Positions 46,925-58,687 are shown, numbered from the stretch's first letter. The stretch is DNA of 64,000 bases from Salvelinus alpinus (GCF_045679555.1 NC_092120.1:13753805-13817804); one strand, 5' to 3'. Notes: a model not told the origin generated them from the sequence alone. Numbers and translations are program-made.

Positions 46925-47300
46925 AAAATTTATATATTACAAGTATACTTAAATATACAACATTTTGTAATAATATACTTCAAATACGAGATGTATTTTT
47001 CTTATCTTATTATACTATAAATATAATATCATTACACTAACACACTTATTAAAAGTGTACTTTAAATTAATAGTTTTTTTCAAGCTTTTAATATACTATA
47101 AATATACTATCGTCAACCTTCAATACACTTATTAGAAGTGTACTTTAAATTAATTGTTTTTCAGTCAAGTATACTACAGTATATGTTCACTATATTTAAA
47201 TTTAAACACACTAATTAAAACTGTACTTCAATTTGAAACGCTTTAAATTGTAATTTAGTATATTAATTCAAAATACACTTGGGGTTGTTTTTAAATTGAA
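46925..47300. repeat. AT-rich repeat with ~80-bp internal direct repeats
   Basis: The motif ACACTTATTAAAAGTGTACT-TTAAATTAAT recurs at about 47040, 47122 and, decayed, 47207. TATACTATAAATATA words recur between. The outer ends (AAGTATACTTAAATATAC; AAAATACACTTGG) are loosely inverse, so this may be an old MITE. Confidence 0.55.
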
Positions 47301-47334
47301 GCATTGATATATATATATATATAATACACCTTTT

Positions 47335-48297
47335 TCTCCCCAAATTAATGATATCCAATTGGTAGTTACAGTCTTGTCCCATCGCTGCAACTCCGGTACA
47401 GAGTACCTTGGGACAAGGGCTCATAAAAGACACACCCTCGTCCACTTACCCTCGCCTTATGCCCTTGGGAGAATCCCCGTGGCCATATTTGTCGTCGGTC
47501 CAAATGATTAGCCAAGCAAGGGAAGTTTGCAACGTAAGCCCCTCAGCCCTCGTTTTTCAATTATGTTCACTTCGGGGCCTGAAATGCCCCATAACTCAAT
47601 TCGCGATGATTGTTCATCCACTTGTTCATCCACTAAGAAAAGTCCGCCAAAACTTAAAACCTCAACGTCAATATGGAGTCAATATACAAGTGTAAGAAAA
47701 AACGAAAGTAAATCAATTAGAAATTGTGCTACTAATGCACAAACACGTCTCATAAACGTAATGATGTTTTTGTTTGGTTAGCTTTTGGAAAGTAGCTTGG
47801 CAGAAGCATCAAGGCAGGCTAACGTTTGTTAGCTAATTAATTTGCAAGCTATCATACAGGAGGCGTATATGAATAATTACATAGCTAATATAAGTAGACA
47901 TGCACTCATAATTGACTGTAACGCATATAAAGCACCCACAAGCTACCAATGGCTGAAAACACAAATCGCGGGATGAACGAGTGACGAATTTCCGGGCAAG
48001 GGTGGCCCATTTAAAAATTATTCCGTCCTCCCTCGCCCCTTGCCCTGAAAGTGTATACTCGTCAGACGTTATGATACGTCATCAGAAGTGTCCACACTTA
48101 ATTTGAGGGCTGAGGGGATAGGGTGTGTCTTTTAAGTGTTTGGAATGCAGCCAAGGTACGGACTCGGGAGAGGTGAAGGTCGAGAGCCATGCGTCCCCCG
48201 AAACACGACCCTGCCAAGCAGCACTGCTTCTTGACATACTGCTTGCTTAACCCGGAAGCCAGACGCACCAATGTGTCGGAAGAAACACTGACTGCGA
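47335..48297 (-). mobile_element. tRNA-derived SINE body split by an inserted element
   Basis: The 3' portion of the same SINE as 56771-57193 appears in two parts: 47335-47400 (CCAATTGGTAGTTACAGTCTTGTC) and 48157-48297 (GACTCGGGAGAGGTGAAGG to CAATGTGTCGGAAGAAACAC). The tRNA-like head is missing. Confidence 0.75.
47425..48140. mobile_element. Inverted-repeat element inside the SINE
   Basis: The insert starts AAAAGACACACCCTCGTCCA and ends GGGATAGGGTGTGTCTTTT, an inverted pair. It is not coding. Its right ~160 bp (47985-48147) is repeated in inverse orientation at 48298-48465, on the far side of the SINE piece. Confidence 0.7.
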
Positions 48298-48480
48298 TCC
48301 AAACACTTAAAAGACACACCCTATCCCCTCAGCCCTCAAATTAAGTGGACACTTCTGATGACGTATCATGACGTCTGACGAGTATACACTTGCAGGGCAA
48401 GGGGCGAGGGAGGAAAGAATGATTTTTAAATGGACCACCCTTGACCGGAAATTCGTCAATGGTTGTGTTTTCAGACAGCC
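48298..48480. repeat. Inverse copy of the 47985-48147 arm
   Basis: Read as reverse complement it matches 47985-48147 with only scattered differences, including the GACGTCATGATACGTCATC core and AGGGTGTGTCTTTTAAGTGT end. The two arms form a long inverted repeat around 150 bp of SINE. Confidence 0.88.
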
Positions 48481-48564
48481 ATTTGATTAGATGTTCAAGA
48501 GTCTTAAGGCTTGGGGGTAGAAGCTGTTTAGAAGCCTCTTTGACCTAGACTTAGAGCTCCAGTA

Positions 48565-50256
48565 AATCAAATTAAGTTTATTTTATATAGCCCTTCATAC
48601 ATCAGCTAATATCTCGAAGTGCTGTACAGAAACCCAGCCTAAAACCGCAAACAGCAAGCAATGCAGGTGTAGAAGCACGGTGGCTAGGAAAAACTCCCTA
48701 GAAAGGCCAAAACCTAGGAAGAAACCTAGAGAGGAACCAGACTATGAGGGGTGGACAGTCCTCTTCTGGCTGTGCCGGGTGGAGATTATAACAGAACATG
48801 GCCAAGATGTTCAAATGTTCATAAATGACCAGCATGGTCAAATAATAATCAGGAGTAAATGTCAGTTGGCTTTTCATAAGAGTATCTCTACCGCTCCTGC
48901 GGTCTCTAGAGAGTTGAAAACAGCAGGTCTGGGACAGGTAGCACGTCCGGTGTATAGTGAAAACAATAGTGGTCCTAAAACGGAACCTTGAGAAACACCG
49001 AAATGTACAGTTGATTTGTCAGAGGACAAACCATTCACAGAGACAAACTGATATCTTTCCGACAGATAAGATCTAAACCAGGCCAGAACTTGTCCGTGTA
49101 GACCAATTTGGGTTTCCAGTCTCTCCAAAAGAATGTGGTGATCGATGGTATCAAAGGCAGCACTAAGGTCTAGTAGCACGAGGACAGATGCAGAGCCTCG
49201 GTCTGACGCCATTAAAAGGTCATTTACCACCTTCACAAGTGCAGTCTCAGTGCTATGATGGGGTCTAAAACCAGACTGAAGCATTTCGTATACATTGTTT
49301 GTCTTCAGGAAGGCAGTGAGTTGCTGCGCAACAGCTTTTACTAAAATTTTTGAGAGGAATGGAAGATTCGATATAGGCCGATAGTTTTTTCTATTTTCTG
49401 GGTCAAGGTTTGGCTTTTTCAAGAGAGGCTTTATTACTGCCACTTTTAGAGAGTTTGGTACACATCCGGTGGATAGAGAGCCGTTTATTATGTTCAACAT
49501 AGGAGGGCCAAGCACATGAAGCAGCTCTTTCAGTAGTTTAGTTGGAATAGGATCCAGTATGCAGCTTGAAGGTTTAGAGGCCATGATTATTTTCATCATT
49601 GTGTCAAGAGATATAGTACTAAAACACTTAAGTGTCTCTCTTGATCCTAGGTCCTGGCAGAGTTGTGCAGACTCAGGACAGCTAAGCGTTGGAGGAATAC
49701 GCAGATTTAAAGAGGAGTCCGTAATTTGCTTTCTAATGATCATGATCTTTTCCTCAAAGAAGTTCATGAATTTATTACTGCTGAAATGAAAGCCATCCTC
49801 ACTTGGGGAATGCTGCTTTTTAGTTAGCTTTGCAACAGTATCAAAAATTAATTTTGGATTGTTCTTATTTTCCTCAATTAAGTTGGAAAAGTAGGATGAT
49901 CGAGCAGCAGTGAGGGCTCTTCGATACTGCACGGTACTGTCTTTCCAAGCTAGTCGGAAGACTTCCAGTTTGGTGTGGCGCCATTTCCGTTCCAATTTTC
50001 TGGAAGCTTGCTTCAGAGCTCGGGTATTTTCTGTATACCAGGGAGCTAGTTTCTTATGACAAATGTTTTTAGTTTTTAGGGGTGCAACTGCATCTAGGGT
50101 ATTGCGCAAGGTTAAATTGAGTTCCTCAGTTAGGTGGTTAACTGATTTTTGTCCTCTGACGTCCTTGGGTAGGCAGAAGGAGTCTGGAAGGGCATCAAGG
50201 AATCTTTGTGTTGTCTGAGAATTTATAGCACGACTTTTGATGCACCTTGGTCTGAG
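48565..50256 (-). mobile_element. LINE with internal deletion, nested
   Basis: The 3'UTR (from 48565: AAATCAAATTAAGTTTATTT, then GCTGTACAGAAACCCAGCC) is fused near 48935 to a reverse transcriptase frame that stops before the catalytic YADD box. The 5' end is truncated at 50256. The internal deletion removed the second half of the polymerase. Confidence 0.85.
48874..50109 (-). pseudogene. LINE reverse transcriptase, 411-codon frame fused to its 3'UTR
   Basis: The frame has a long linker with [21 protein letters not shown] (residues ~24-44), [51 protein letters not shown], the first catalytic Asp in [16 protein letters not shown], and [17 protein letters not shown] near residue 385. It then jumps into what is normally 3'UTR ([10 protein letters not shown]). 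The YADD box and thumb are missing, so it cannot polymerise. The open frame across 411 codons suggests a recent deletion. Confidence 0.85.
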
Positions 50257-50961
50257 CAGTACCGCTTGCCGTGCAGTAGCAGAGAGAACAATCTATGACA
50301 AGGGTGGCTGGAGCCTTTGACATTTTTTAGGGCCTTCCTCTGACACCGCCTGGTATAGAGGTTCTGGATGGCAGGAAGCTTAGCCCCAGTGATGTACCGG
50401 GCCGTACACACTACCCTCTGTAGTGCCTTGCGGTCGGAGGCCGAGTAGTTGCCATACCAGGCAGTGATGCAACCAGTCAGCATGCTCTCGAGGTTGTTGT
50501 CCTGACACCACACGGCCAGGTCTTTGACCTCCTTATAGGCTGTCTCGTCATTGTTGGTGATCAGGCCACTGTTGTGTCATCGACAAACTTAATGATGGTG
50601 TTGGAGTCGTGCCTGGCCACACAGTCATGAGTGAACAGGAAGTACAGGAGGGGACTGAGCACGCACCCCTGAGGGGCCTCCGTGTTGAGAATCAGCGTGA
50701 CGGATGTGTTGTTACCTACCCTTACCACCTGGGGCGGCCCGTCAGGAAGTCCAGGATCCAGTTGCAGAGGGAGGTTTAGTCCCAGGGTCCTTAGCTTAGT
50801 GATGAGTTATGAGGACACAATGGTGTTGAACGCTGAGATGTAGTCAATGAATAGCATTCTCACATAGGTGTTCCTTTTTTCCAGGTGTGAAAGAGCAAAA
50901 TGGAGTTGGTCTAGGGTTTCTGGGATAATATTGTTGATGTGAGCCATGAGCAGGGACTTTT

Positions 50962-51728
50962 GTCTACTGAGCAGGGACTTCTGTCTGACCACTCTATGAT
51001 AAAGGTGGAGTGCTGCAGAGATGGTTGTCCTTCTGGAAGGTTGTCCCATCTCCACAGAAGAACTCTCGAGCTCTGCCAGAGTGACCATCGGGTTCTTGTT
51101 CACCTCCCTGACCTAGGCCCTTCTCCCTTGACTGCTCAGTATGGCCGGGCGGCCAGCTCTAGGAAGAGTCTTGTTGGTTCCAAACTTCGTACATTTCAGA
51201 ATGATGGAGGCCACTGTGTTCTTGGGGACCTTCAATGCTGCAGACATTTTTTGGTACCCTTCCCCAGATACGTGCCTCGACACCACCCTGTCTCGGAGCT
51301 CTACGGCCAATTCCTTTGTCGTCATGGTTTGGTTTTTGCTCTGAAACGCACTGTCAACTGTGAGACCTTATATAGACAGTTGTGTGTCTTTCCAAAATGT
51401 CCAATCAATTGAATTTACCACAGGTCGACTCCAATCAAGTTGTAAAAACATCTCAAGGATGATCAATGGAAACAGGATGCACCTCAATTTTCGAGTCTCA
51501 TAGCAAAGGGTCTGAATACTTATGTAAATAAGGTATTTCTGTTTTTGTTTTTAATAAATTTGCACACATTTCTACAAACATGTTTTAATCTTGTCATTAT
51601 GGGGTACTGTGTGTAGATTTATGTAAAAAAAAAAAAAATAATAATAATTTTATACATTTTAGAATAAGGCTGTAACGTTACAAAATATGGAAAAAGGGGA
51701 GGGATCTCAATACTTTCCGAATCCACGG
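50962..51728 (-). mobile_element. 5' half of a Tc1 transposon
   Basis: The terminal repeat (GGATTCGGAAAGTATTGAGA inward from 51728), the direct-repeat words (CAGTACCCCATAATGAC) and the N-terminal transposase (51325-51113: [33 protein letters not shown]) match the copy at 41178. It ends at about 50962 against the LINE, so the catalytic half is gone. Confidence 0.85.
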
Positions 51729-51958
51729 TATATAAACCCGGGATTGTATATCCTACGTATTGGCCAATGAGGGACCATGAAGCTACCGGTCGGCCATATT
51801 GGCACTCCCCAGAATAGGGAGTCCGCCATAGGAATGAATGGAATTCTACTGTATTTCAGTTAAACGTGTCAAGGACAAAATTACATGCATAAGTATTTGT
51901 TGTGGTAGTGGGGACAGTAACATTAATACTTTCAAAAATCATACTTTAAATACATTAA

Positions 51959-52000
<42 letters not shown>

Positions 52001-53323
52001 ATGTTTAACTCACATAATATATATTTAAAGTATGCATGAAGGTGTCTGTAATAGAATAAACGCGGGACATTAATAATTGCATTTCTATAGCTTCCAAAAT
52101 TATTTTGTTTTTATTGTGTTGGGTGCGTGCCAGGACGTAGACGCGGTGGCTTCAAAACAGTGCCCTAACCAGTCATCTAGTGTAATTATAGAGAACCGGT
52201 TTTGATCGATTACCTTTTTCTATGAGAAAGGTTTGATTGAAAGAAGGTTCGTTGTCGTTACTGCCTGTTACAAGTAATTTGTTCACTTTTCGACTTTTTC
52301 TAAACGGTTAGCTCGCTAGATACATTTTATTTAGATAGCAAATGTATTGACAGTTGGGTTTAGTCGGTGACTACTTGTTAACAAGCTAGCTAAATTGCAA
52401 GTTAGCTAATGCAGCAACTGGTGGTGAAGCAGGGACTGAACAGTAGTCGCGTCGTTGCAGCTGGATAGCACAGCAGAATGGAACTTTGTTCTCTTCCTAC
52501 AATACTTTATCAAGCAAGGCAAGTGTGATAACACGAAATTATGTTGCCATGGGTGGCTGTAGCACAGATACATGAGGGTTAGTTAGAACATTTTTGGATG
52601 TAGTGTTAGCTTGCCAGGTTAGTTAATGTTAGCTAACTTTTGGCAAGTTTATGAAATGTGGGCTAATTTGTCAGTTAACGTAACATGACAGAGTAAGGAT
52701 CTCTGACTACGTTAACTAGCTATACCTAAATTAGCTCTAGTCTAGATATACACAGCAGCTAACAAACCAGGCACGTCTATCCGTGACGATTGTAAATATG
52801 GCTAACTTGTTGACTAACGAAGCTTAGCTAGGCTGCTAACTATCGAATGCCTTAACCAGACATCATCATTTCAAATGAGACGATGTAGCTTACGCTAACT
52901 AATGCATCCATTATGAAACATCATTTTGAAATGTTATACCGACAGCTTTGCCAATTGAAAAGTCCATTGAATGCAATTGCACTGTTTGTATGTAATTAGC
53001 TAACGTTAGTCACATAATTAGACATATTGTGTGCATGCAATTTCAGATGATAATGTCTAACATTGAACAGTTGAATCTATTGATATTCAGTGTCTCTTGT
53101 TAATGATGCGTTTTGTTTTACAGAGCACAATCCATGGAGCACGCGACATTAGGTACGAGTCAAATATGGACCGAAAGATGATACGGAACGTTTTTGTGCA
53201 GATGTTATAACGAGGTAGCTAGCTAGCAAGCCAGGACATTGGATAAATACAACAGCGTTGCAAGTGAAACACCTACATTGCAGCTTGACAGCTACGCTTG
53301 GTCTGTCTGTGCGTGGAGTGCCT
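51729..53323. other. Upstream region and 5'UTR of the PLCL-type gene
   Basis: It contains a (TA)n tract (51962-51996) and many GCTAGC/TTAGCTAACGTTAGC words of the kind common near fish genes. CpG rises around 52120-52150 and 52430-52460. The transcription start is not determined. A possible spliced leader (TTTACAG|AGCACAATCC...TTAG|GTACGA, 53124-53151) is noted but not supported further. Confidence 0.4.
51962..51996. repeat. (TA)n microsatellite
   Basis: About 17 TA units. Confidence 0.95.
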
Positions 53324-53584
53324 ATGGCGGAGTTTGGAGAGAACGACGGCTCATCTCCATCGAATACTGGGGATTTGGTGGCCTTTACCAGTGATAAAAC
53401 AGACGGGAAGACGCAGTGCGAAGTATCTGTCTTCAATGGGGACTGTGGGATACCGGCAGACATGGTTGGATCAGAATCTGTCGCCGTAACGTTACCTGAC
53501 AGCCCAGGGCTTGAAACAGCCAACAACTCCTCTGTCGGATTGGATTCCAAATCTGGAATACCACGCAGGAGCAGCATTATAAAG
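53324..53584 (+). CDS. plcl2: First coding exon of a phospholipase C-like protein (PLCL1/PLCL2, PRIP)
   Basis: 87 codons from ATG (53324, context GTGCCTATGG) to a strong donor AAG|GTAAGT (53585). The protein starts MAEFGEND, has an acidic Ser/Gly/Pro-rich low-complexity stretch with VFNGDCG near residue 42, and ends SGIPRRSSIIK. In vertebrate PLCL proteins the same RRSSIIK ends the poorly conserved N-terminal exon and is followed, in the next exon, by a PP1-docking KKTVSF and a PH domain. RRSS is also a PKA-type site. PLCL proteins bind inositol phosphates and GABA-A receptor partners but lack phospholipase activity. The NGDC word favours PLCL2 over PLCL1, on memory. The phase-0 first intron exceeds 10 kb and leaves the window. 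Confidence 0.78.
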
Positions 53585-55525
53585 GTAAGTCATATTTGCA
53601 TACGGATTTGAAAACGCGAAGAGGGATGCATGGTTGGCTAGATGGTTAGCATAGTGGATGCATCCTTAGATTTGATCTTCCACGAAGTGTACATGTTATG
53701 CACATTGGTTCAGCAACCTCGACCATACGACCACTTGCAATCCAAAAACCACTGTTCACACACACATTGACAATGCAAACGGTCAGGTGAAAGTATAGGT
53801 CTTGTCTGAATTTCATCGCAAGTGTCAATTCACCATTCAGAGCAAATTAAGTAACTTCTGTGTTGTCAGCTCATGGTAAATATCTGCGCTATTTAGCTGA
53901 ATTCTGGATAGGTGACTACTAGGAGGGGATAAACCTCCATCAGATTGAATACTATTGTTTAAAAATATCCTAGGCCAAGTCCTCACTAACTCATTTATGA
54001 AATTGAAGATGGGACCTTAATATGAAGAGACAGGGAGTTAGTATGGGACAACAATGTCTAGGTTACAGGCGTTCTTACAAAGATGTTCTGTTGGAAAACA
54101 TTGCTTGAATGCTTTGCGTAAACTGAATTTGGAGATTAAAGTGATCCGTTTGCGACATCTTTCAAACAACAATCTTGAGTGCTTGACATTTACCATATGT
54201 TGCCATTCCACATTTGGGAAAGTCGGGACCAATTCCTGTGGTTAAGAACAGTTTCCAAATTAAATTGGTGCCATTGTTGTCTGAACACATTGGTTTTGTA
54301 AGCAGTTCATCACGAGACAAGGCTTTTCCTCATTAAGACTTCTCAGCTTTGTATTCCGTTGTCTTCATTACGATAGTGTTGTCAGTTGTCTAATATAGAG
54401 GCCAACAGATGGCCTCATGAAGGAAATGATGCATTCACCTATTTCCTCATTGACTGTGTTGCAAGGTTGTTCGTTTGACTTGTTTTCCCTGAAAGTGAAG
54501 GCTACAAACCCCTAAATAGGCCTACAAATTGCATTCAAGTGTAGCCTAGGTCTTGCAGACTGAGGCTATCACATTGCTAAACTCACAGCATTTTTGTATT
54601 TAGCTTATTGCTGCTCATTAGGCAGGTTTCCATTGACCCAGGTTTATTCAATAAAAGCAATGTCGCAAAAAAAACATTGCGAAGTGTAATAGAAACAGCA
54701 GCTATTGAAGAAATGTTCTAAAGATCGACAACATTTTTTATCCATTCAATGTGTGGATTTGTCTTTTGTCAAACTTTCTTTATTGTGAGGAATTATGATG
54801 AAAACAGTTTTTCAGAATAAATGATTATTGCCGAATAATTTAAGGTACTCTGGGCACGTGATGTCACGCATAACTATTAAGCTCCACTACACATTTTAAT
54901 TCTAAAAGTCTACTGCTTGCAAAAATACAAATGTTTATTTGCAGAACAAGGATTGTCTTGACTTTCAAGAATGCCTGAATTGTTTCGCCTTGCTTTTCTG
55001 GTTGGCTGGATGCAAGTTTCACAACCCAATTATTTCAGCTCTACAGGAGTGCAAGCTGCACAATGGCACAGACCATGGCGATACGTTGGCACATGAGAAT
55101 TATTGGAATATGGCAAATATGAGTAAATTCTTCCATTCTATACACGCTGGCCTTTGCGGGCTACCTGAGACATGAAACATACTGTAGGTGGGAAGGCATA
55201 CAAACTGTCACATTTATTAACGCGTAATTTCCCTAAATGGATTATGGAAACAGTTGAACCACTTTCATTTTTTTTTATTCGGCACTCAAGGTTTTTGCAA
55301 ATGTTTACATTTTTGGGGGGCAGGGGGTTGACATCATTACGGCCTGCTGTTTTTCTCACAAGACAGTTCAGTAGAAACAAAGGCAGTTGTTGCAATTTCT
55401 ATGCAAACTTTCTAAATGTCAACAACAATAAAATCACTGGACAAGTTAATGGAAACAGCTTATTTAGGTCTATCCCTTATTTCTATGCATCTTTTGATTT
55501 TAAGCTGCCTATGGCAGCTTATTTA
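53585..55525 (+). other. PLCL intron 1, unannotated part
   Basis: No further exon with family motifs is seen. Short frames at 54939-55175 and 55172-55663 are without support. Confidence 0.5.
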
Positions 55526-55806
55526 ACCATTCCAGTGTTTTACTTTTTTACTTGCTATATTGTATTTACTTTGCCAGCATGGCCTTTTTTTTGCCTTCAC
55601 CTCCCTTATCTCACCTCACTTGCTCACATTGTATATAGACTTATTTTTCTACTGTATTATTGACTGTATGTTTGTCTTACTCCATGTGTAACTCTGTGTT
55701 GTTGTATGTGTCGAACTGCTTTGCTTTATCTTGGCCAGGTCGCAATTGTAAATGAGAACTTGTTCTCAACTTGCCTACCTGGTTAAATAAAGGTGAAATA
55801 AATAAA
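55526..55806 (+). mobile_element. LINE 3' end, strongly 5'-truncated
   Basis: 3'UTR of the family at 24699 (CTTTATCTTGGCCAGGTCGCA, then AATGAGAACTTGTTCTCAAC and the AATAAAGGTGAAATAAATAAA tail). ATGGC occurs on both sides (near 55510 and 55806) as a possible target duplication. Confidence 0.8.
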
Positions 55807-55823
55807 TGGCTTACACTCTAGCC

Positions 55824-56027
55824 CAGGGATGGGCAACTCCAGTCCTTTGTGGCCTGATTGGTGTCACAATTTTGCCCCAGCTAACACAACTGACTCCAAT
55901 AATCAATGAATGATCTTTTAGTTTAGACTGCAATTAGTTTAATCAGATGTGTTTGCTAGGGATTGGGGGGGGGGAGGGGAGTGAGACAACCACTTTGGCC
56001 CCTGAGGACTGGAGTTGCCCGTCCCTG
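55824..56027. mobile_element. hAT-type MITE with perfect 8-bp duplication
   Basis: The ends CAGGGATGGGCAACTCCAGT and ACTGGAGTTGCCCGTCCCTG are inverse. The octamer CTCTAGCC flanks both sides (55816-55823, 56028-56035). It is 204 bp and non-coding. Confidence 0.93.
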
Positions 56028-56035
56028 CTCTAGCC

Positions 56036-56612
56036 TTCTTATCATATCTGCAAGTCAACTGTGTAGCCTTATGAATGGATAGTCCCCACTGTGACTGCAG
56101 TTGCATCAATATCTTTTGATCAGCTAATTTCTGGACCTACTGTAGATGAGGCTCGTACTTGTTATTGTCCAAAATCTCAATCAACTATGTTATTCATTGT
56201 GAGCCTTTTCATTGTGGTATTGTTAATTTGCCAGCAATGAACATGGTTCTTTCCAGTTAAGCTCTTTTTCAAGCCATGTTTTGCGGGCAGCACTTTCTTG
56301 GCACATTTAACCTGTCACTTCCCAGCTGTGAAGAACTATTTATTTCATCTGATGTCCACTCCTGTGACTCAAGGTTAAAAAAAACTACAAACTAATAGTT
56401 AAATTATGTCTATTGAAAGGTATTGGAGAGCAGAGGATTCTGTATTTACCCCCCCAAAATTTGCTGCATATACTTTCACTCACCAAGCTCTTGGTTGGTC
56501 CAGGATGTTCACATTTGGGATACCTTCTGTGTCGACAAACCTATCATTGCTATTGAACAAAGCTTAATGCTGTCTCGTTCTAACCTTAGTTCCTTTTTTA
56601 TGTCTTTGTGTT
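56036..56612. other. PLCL intron 1, unannotated
   Basis: Nothing recognised. Confidence 0.4.
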
Positions 56613-56770
56613 AGGTTGGTCAGGGCGTGAGTTGGGGTGGGTAGTCTATGTTCTTTTTTCTATGTTATTGTATTTCTGTGTTTGGCCTGGCATACTTAGG
56701 TAGCCTGTTTTCCCCATTTTGGTTGTGGGTGTTTATTTTCTGTTTAGTGTCTGTTCACCTTGCAGAACTG
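56613..56770 (+). mobile_element. LTR fragment
   Basis: GGTTGGTCAGGGCGTGAGTT, then GGGGTGGGTAG, resembles the reverse complement of the solo LTR at 28197-28100, and the right part (TAGTGTCTGTTCACCTTGC) fits the same group. The hairpin and TATA portion are missing. Confidence 0.55.
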
Positions 56771-57193
56771 TTTTTGTGGTATCCAATTGTTACTAATTAC
56801 TATCTTGTCTCATCGCTACAACTCCCGTACGAAAGCCATGCGTCTTCCGAAACACAACCCAACCAAGCTGCACTGCTTCTTAACACAGCGTGCCTCCAAC
56901 CCGGAAGCCAGCCGCACCAATGTGTCGGAGGAAACACCGTTCCCCTGGCTACCTTGGTTAGCGCGCACTGTGCCCGGCCCGCCACAGGAGTCGCTGGTGT
57001 GCGATGAGACAAGGATATCCCTACCGGCCAAACCCTCCCTAACCCGGACGACGCTAGGCCAATTGTGCGTCGCCCCACGGACCTCCCGGTCGCGGCCGGC
57101 TGCGACAGAGCCTGGGCGCGAACCCAGAGTCTCTGGTGGCACAGCTAGCGCTGCGATGCAGTGCCCTAGACCACTGCGCCACCCGGGAGGCCT
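56771..57193 (-). mobile_element. tRNA-derived SINE, full head and body
   Basis: The minus strand starts GGCCTCCCGGGTGGCGCAGT. Box A GTGGCGCAGTGG is at 57182-57171 and box B GGTTCGCGCCC at 57124-57114, the pol III internal promoter of a tRNA-like head. The body includes ACATTGGTGCGGCTGGCTTC and ends CAATTGGATACCACAAAA. No tRNA function is implied. Confidence 0.88.
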
Positions 57194-57197
57194 TTAA

Positions 57198-57394
57198 TAT
57201 GCCACACCTGTCAGGTGTCAGGTGAATTGATTATCTTGGCAAAGGAGAAATGCTCACTAACAAGGATGTAAATAAATGTGTGCACAATTTGCGCTAAATA
57301 ATATTTTTGTGTGTATGGAACATTTCTGGGATCATTTCAGCTCATGAAACATGGGACCAAAACTTTACATGTTGCGTTTATTTTTTGTTCAGTG
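57198..57394 (+). mobile_element. Right end of a Tc1-type element
   Basis: Starts ATGCCACACCTGTCAGGTGT and ends in the terminal repeat TTGCGTTTATTTTTTGTTCAG plus TGTATA. The same terminal repeat type ends every unit of the 16-37 kb array. The left part is absent. Confidence 0.75.
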
Positions 57395-58106
57395 TATAAT
57401 TAATTGTGCACAGCCTTCAAGATTGAATTTATATGAATGATTTAAGCACTTCCAATGAGAAGACTGGCACTTTCACTTTGTCCACACTCATAACATGAAC
57501 ACTGATTTTCAACTGTATTATGGAGCGCAAATCCCCATTGGCACACGTCGAAAGTTTTCCTTCATTTTTTAACCTTTGAAATCAATATTGTTTTTACATT
57601 TACTCCACCAATTTTCAGAGAGCAGCTTTCTGTGGAACGGGTAAGATATTTGTTTACATGTTTGATTGGTCAGATAAGTGCAGGCTTGTGGTAATGGCTG
57701 GAGTGGAATGGTATCAAATTTATCAAACGCATGGTTTCCATGTGTTTGATATTCCATTTGCTTCGTTCCGGCCATTATTATGCCTCCTGTGATGTGGGGA
57801 TGGAGGGGACATGAAGTGAATCGGAATGTGTTTAGGATATTACATGAATTATTACATGAATTATTACAGAATGATGCACTAGAAATTTGTAATTTTTCTG
57901 GAACAAAGAAAAACAACTTGTTCTTAAGATTTGAAAATAATGGTTCTGTTCTGGAACACTAGATATCACTTTTGTTTCCGTTCCTAAAAATGGTTTGTTC
58001 TTTTTTTATGTTCTTTGAAAATGGTTCCAACCCCTGAGTAATATAATAAGCTATTTACCTACTAAAGCAGAATTGTTTTTCTGCAGTGATGAGAGGATGT
58101 GGTCGG
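57395..58106. other. PLCL intron 1, unannotated
   Basis: AT-rich; a short direct repeat (ATTACATGAATTATTACATGAATTATTACAG) at 57840-57870. Nothing else recognised. Confidence 0.4.
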
Positions 58107-58612
58107 CAGTGGTGGAAGAAGTACCAAATTGTCATACTTGAGTAAAAGTAAAGATATCTCTAAAGAAAACTACTCAAGTGAAAGTCCCGCAATTAAAATA
58201 CTGCTTGAGTAAAAGTCTCTAAAAGTATTTGGTTTGAAATATACTTAAGTATCAAAAGTAAATGTAATTGCTGAAATATACTTAGTAAGTCATTTCAAAT
58301 TTCCTATTTTAGCAAACCAGACAGCACAATTGGCTTTAAAAAAACACACATTTATTTAAGGATAGCCAGGAGCATACTCCAACACTGAGTCTGCCAGATC
58401 AGAGGCAATGGGGAGGACCAGGGATGTTCTCTTGATAAGTGCATGAATTTGACAATTTTCCTGTCCTGCTAGCCATTCAATTTACTTTTGGGTGTCGGGA
58501 GACATGTATAGAGTAAAAAGTACATTATTTTCTTTAGGAATGTAGTGAAGTAAAAGTAAAAAGTCTTCAAAAATATAAATTGTGAAGTACAGATAACCCC
58601 CCAAAAAACTTG
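58107..58612. mobile_element. hAT-type MITE, right end lost
   Basis: Second copy of the element at 5525-6106, starting CAGTGGTGGAAGAAGTACCA. The match stops at about 58612 in the run of C and A, so the right terminal repeat is missing. Confidence 0.85.
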
Positions 58613-58644
58613 TGGTTGGGACTTAAAATAACACTTTCTCATAT

Positions 58645-58646
<2 letters not shown>

Positions 58647-58685
<39 letters not shown>
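58647..58685. repeat. (AC)n microsatellite
   Basis: About 19 AC units. Confidence 0.95.

Positions 58686-58687
<2 letters not shown>

Larger units (their letters stand above)
48483..50955 (-). mobile_element. 5'-truncated LINE interrupted by a second LINE
   Basis: The family-B LINE is seen at 48483-48564 and 50257-50955 (minus), with the RT fragment reading FIDYISAFNTI near 50830 and a C-terminal [17 protein letters not shown] block. The second LINE (48565-50256) lies between, bounded by CAGTA on both sides (48560-48564, 50257-50261). Confidence 0.82.

Noticed and set aside
53105..53155. Small coding exon MEHATL before the PLCL exon
   Set aside because: It has acceptor- and donor-like ends, but no homology or downstream frame supports it, and the ATG at 53324 starts a family-like N-terminus.
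57111..57193. tRNA gene
   Set aside because: Boxes A and B belong to a SINE head with a long body. No cloverleaf with a proper acceptor stem and anticodon arm is convincing.
56760..57197. 145-codon plus-strand frame with Arg/Pro-rich protein
   Set aside because: It lies antisense over a GC-rich SINE.
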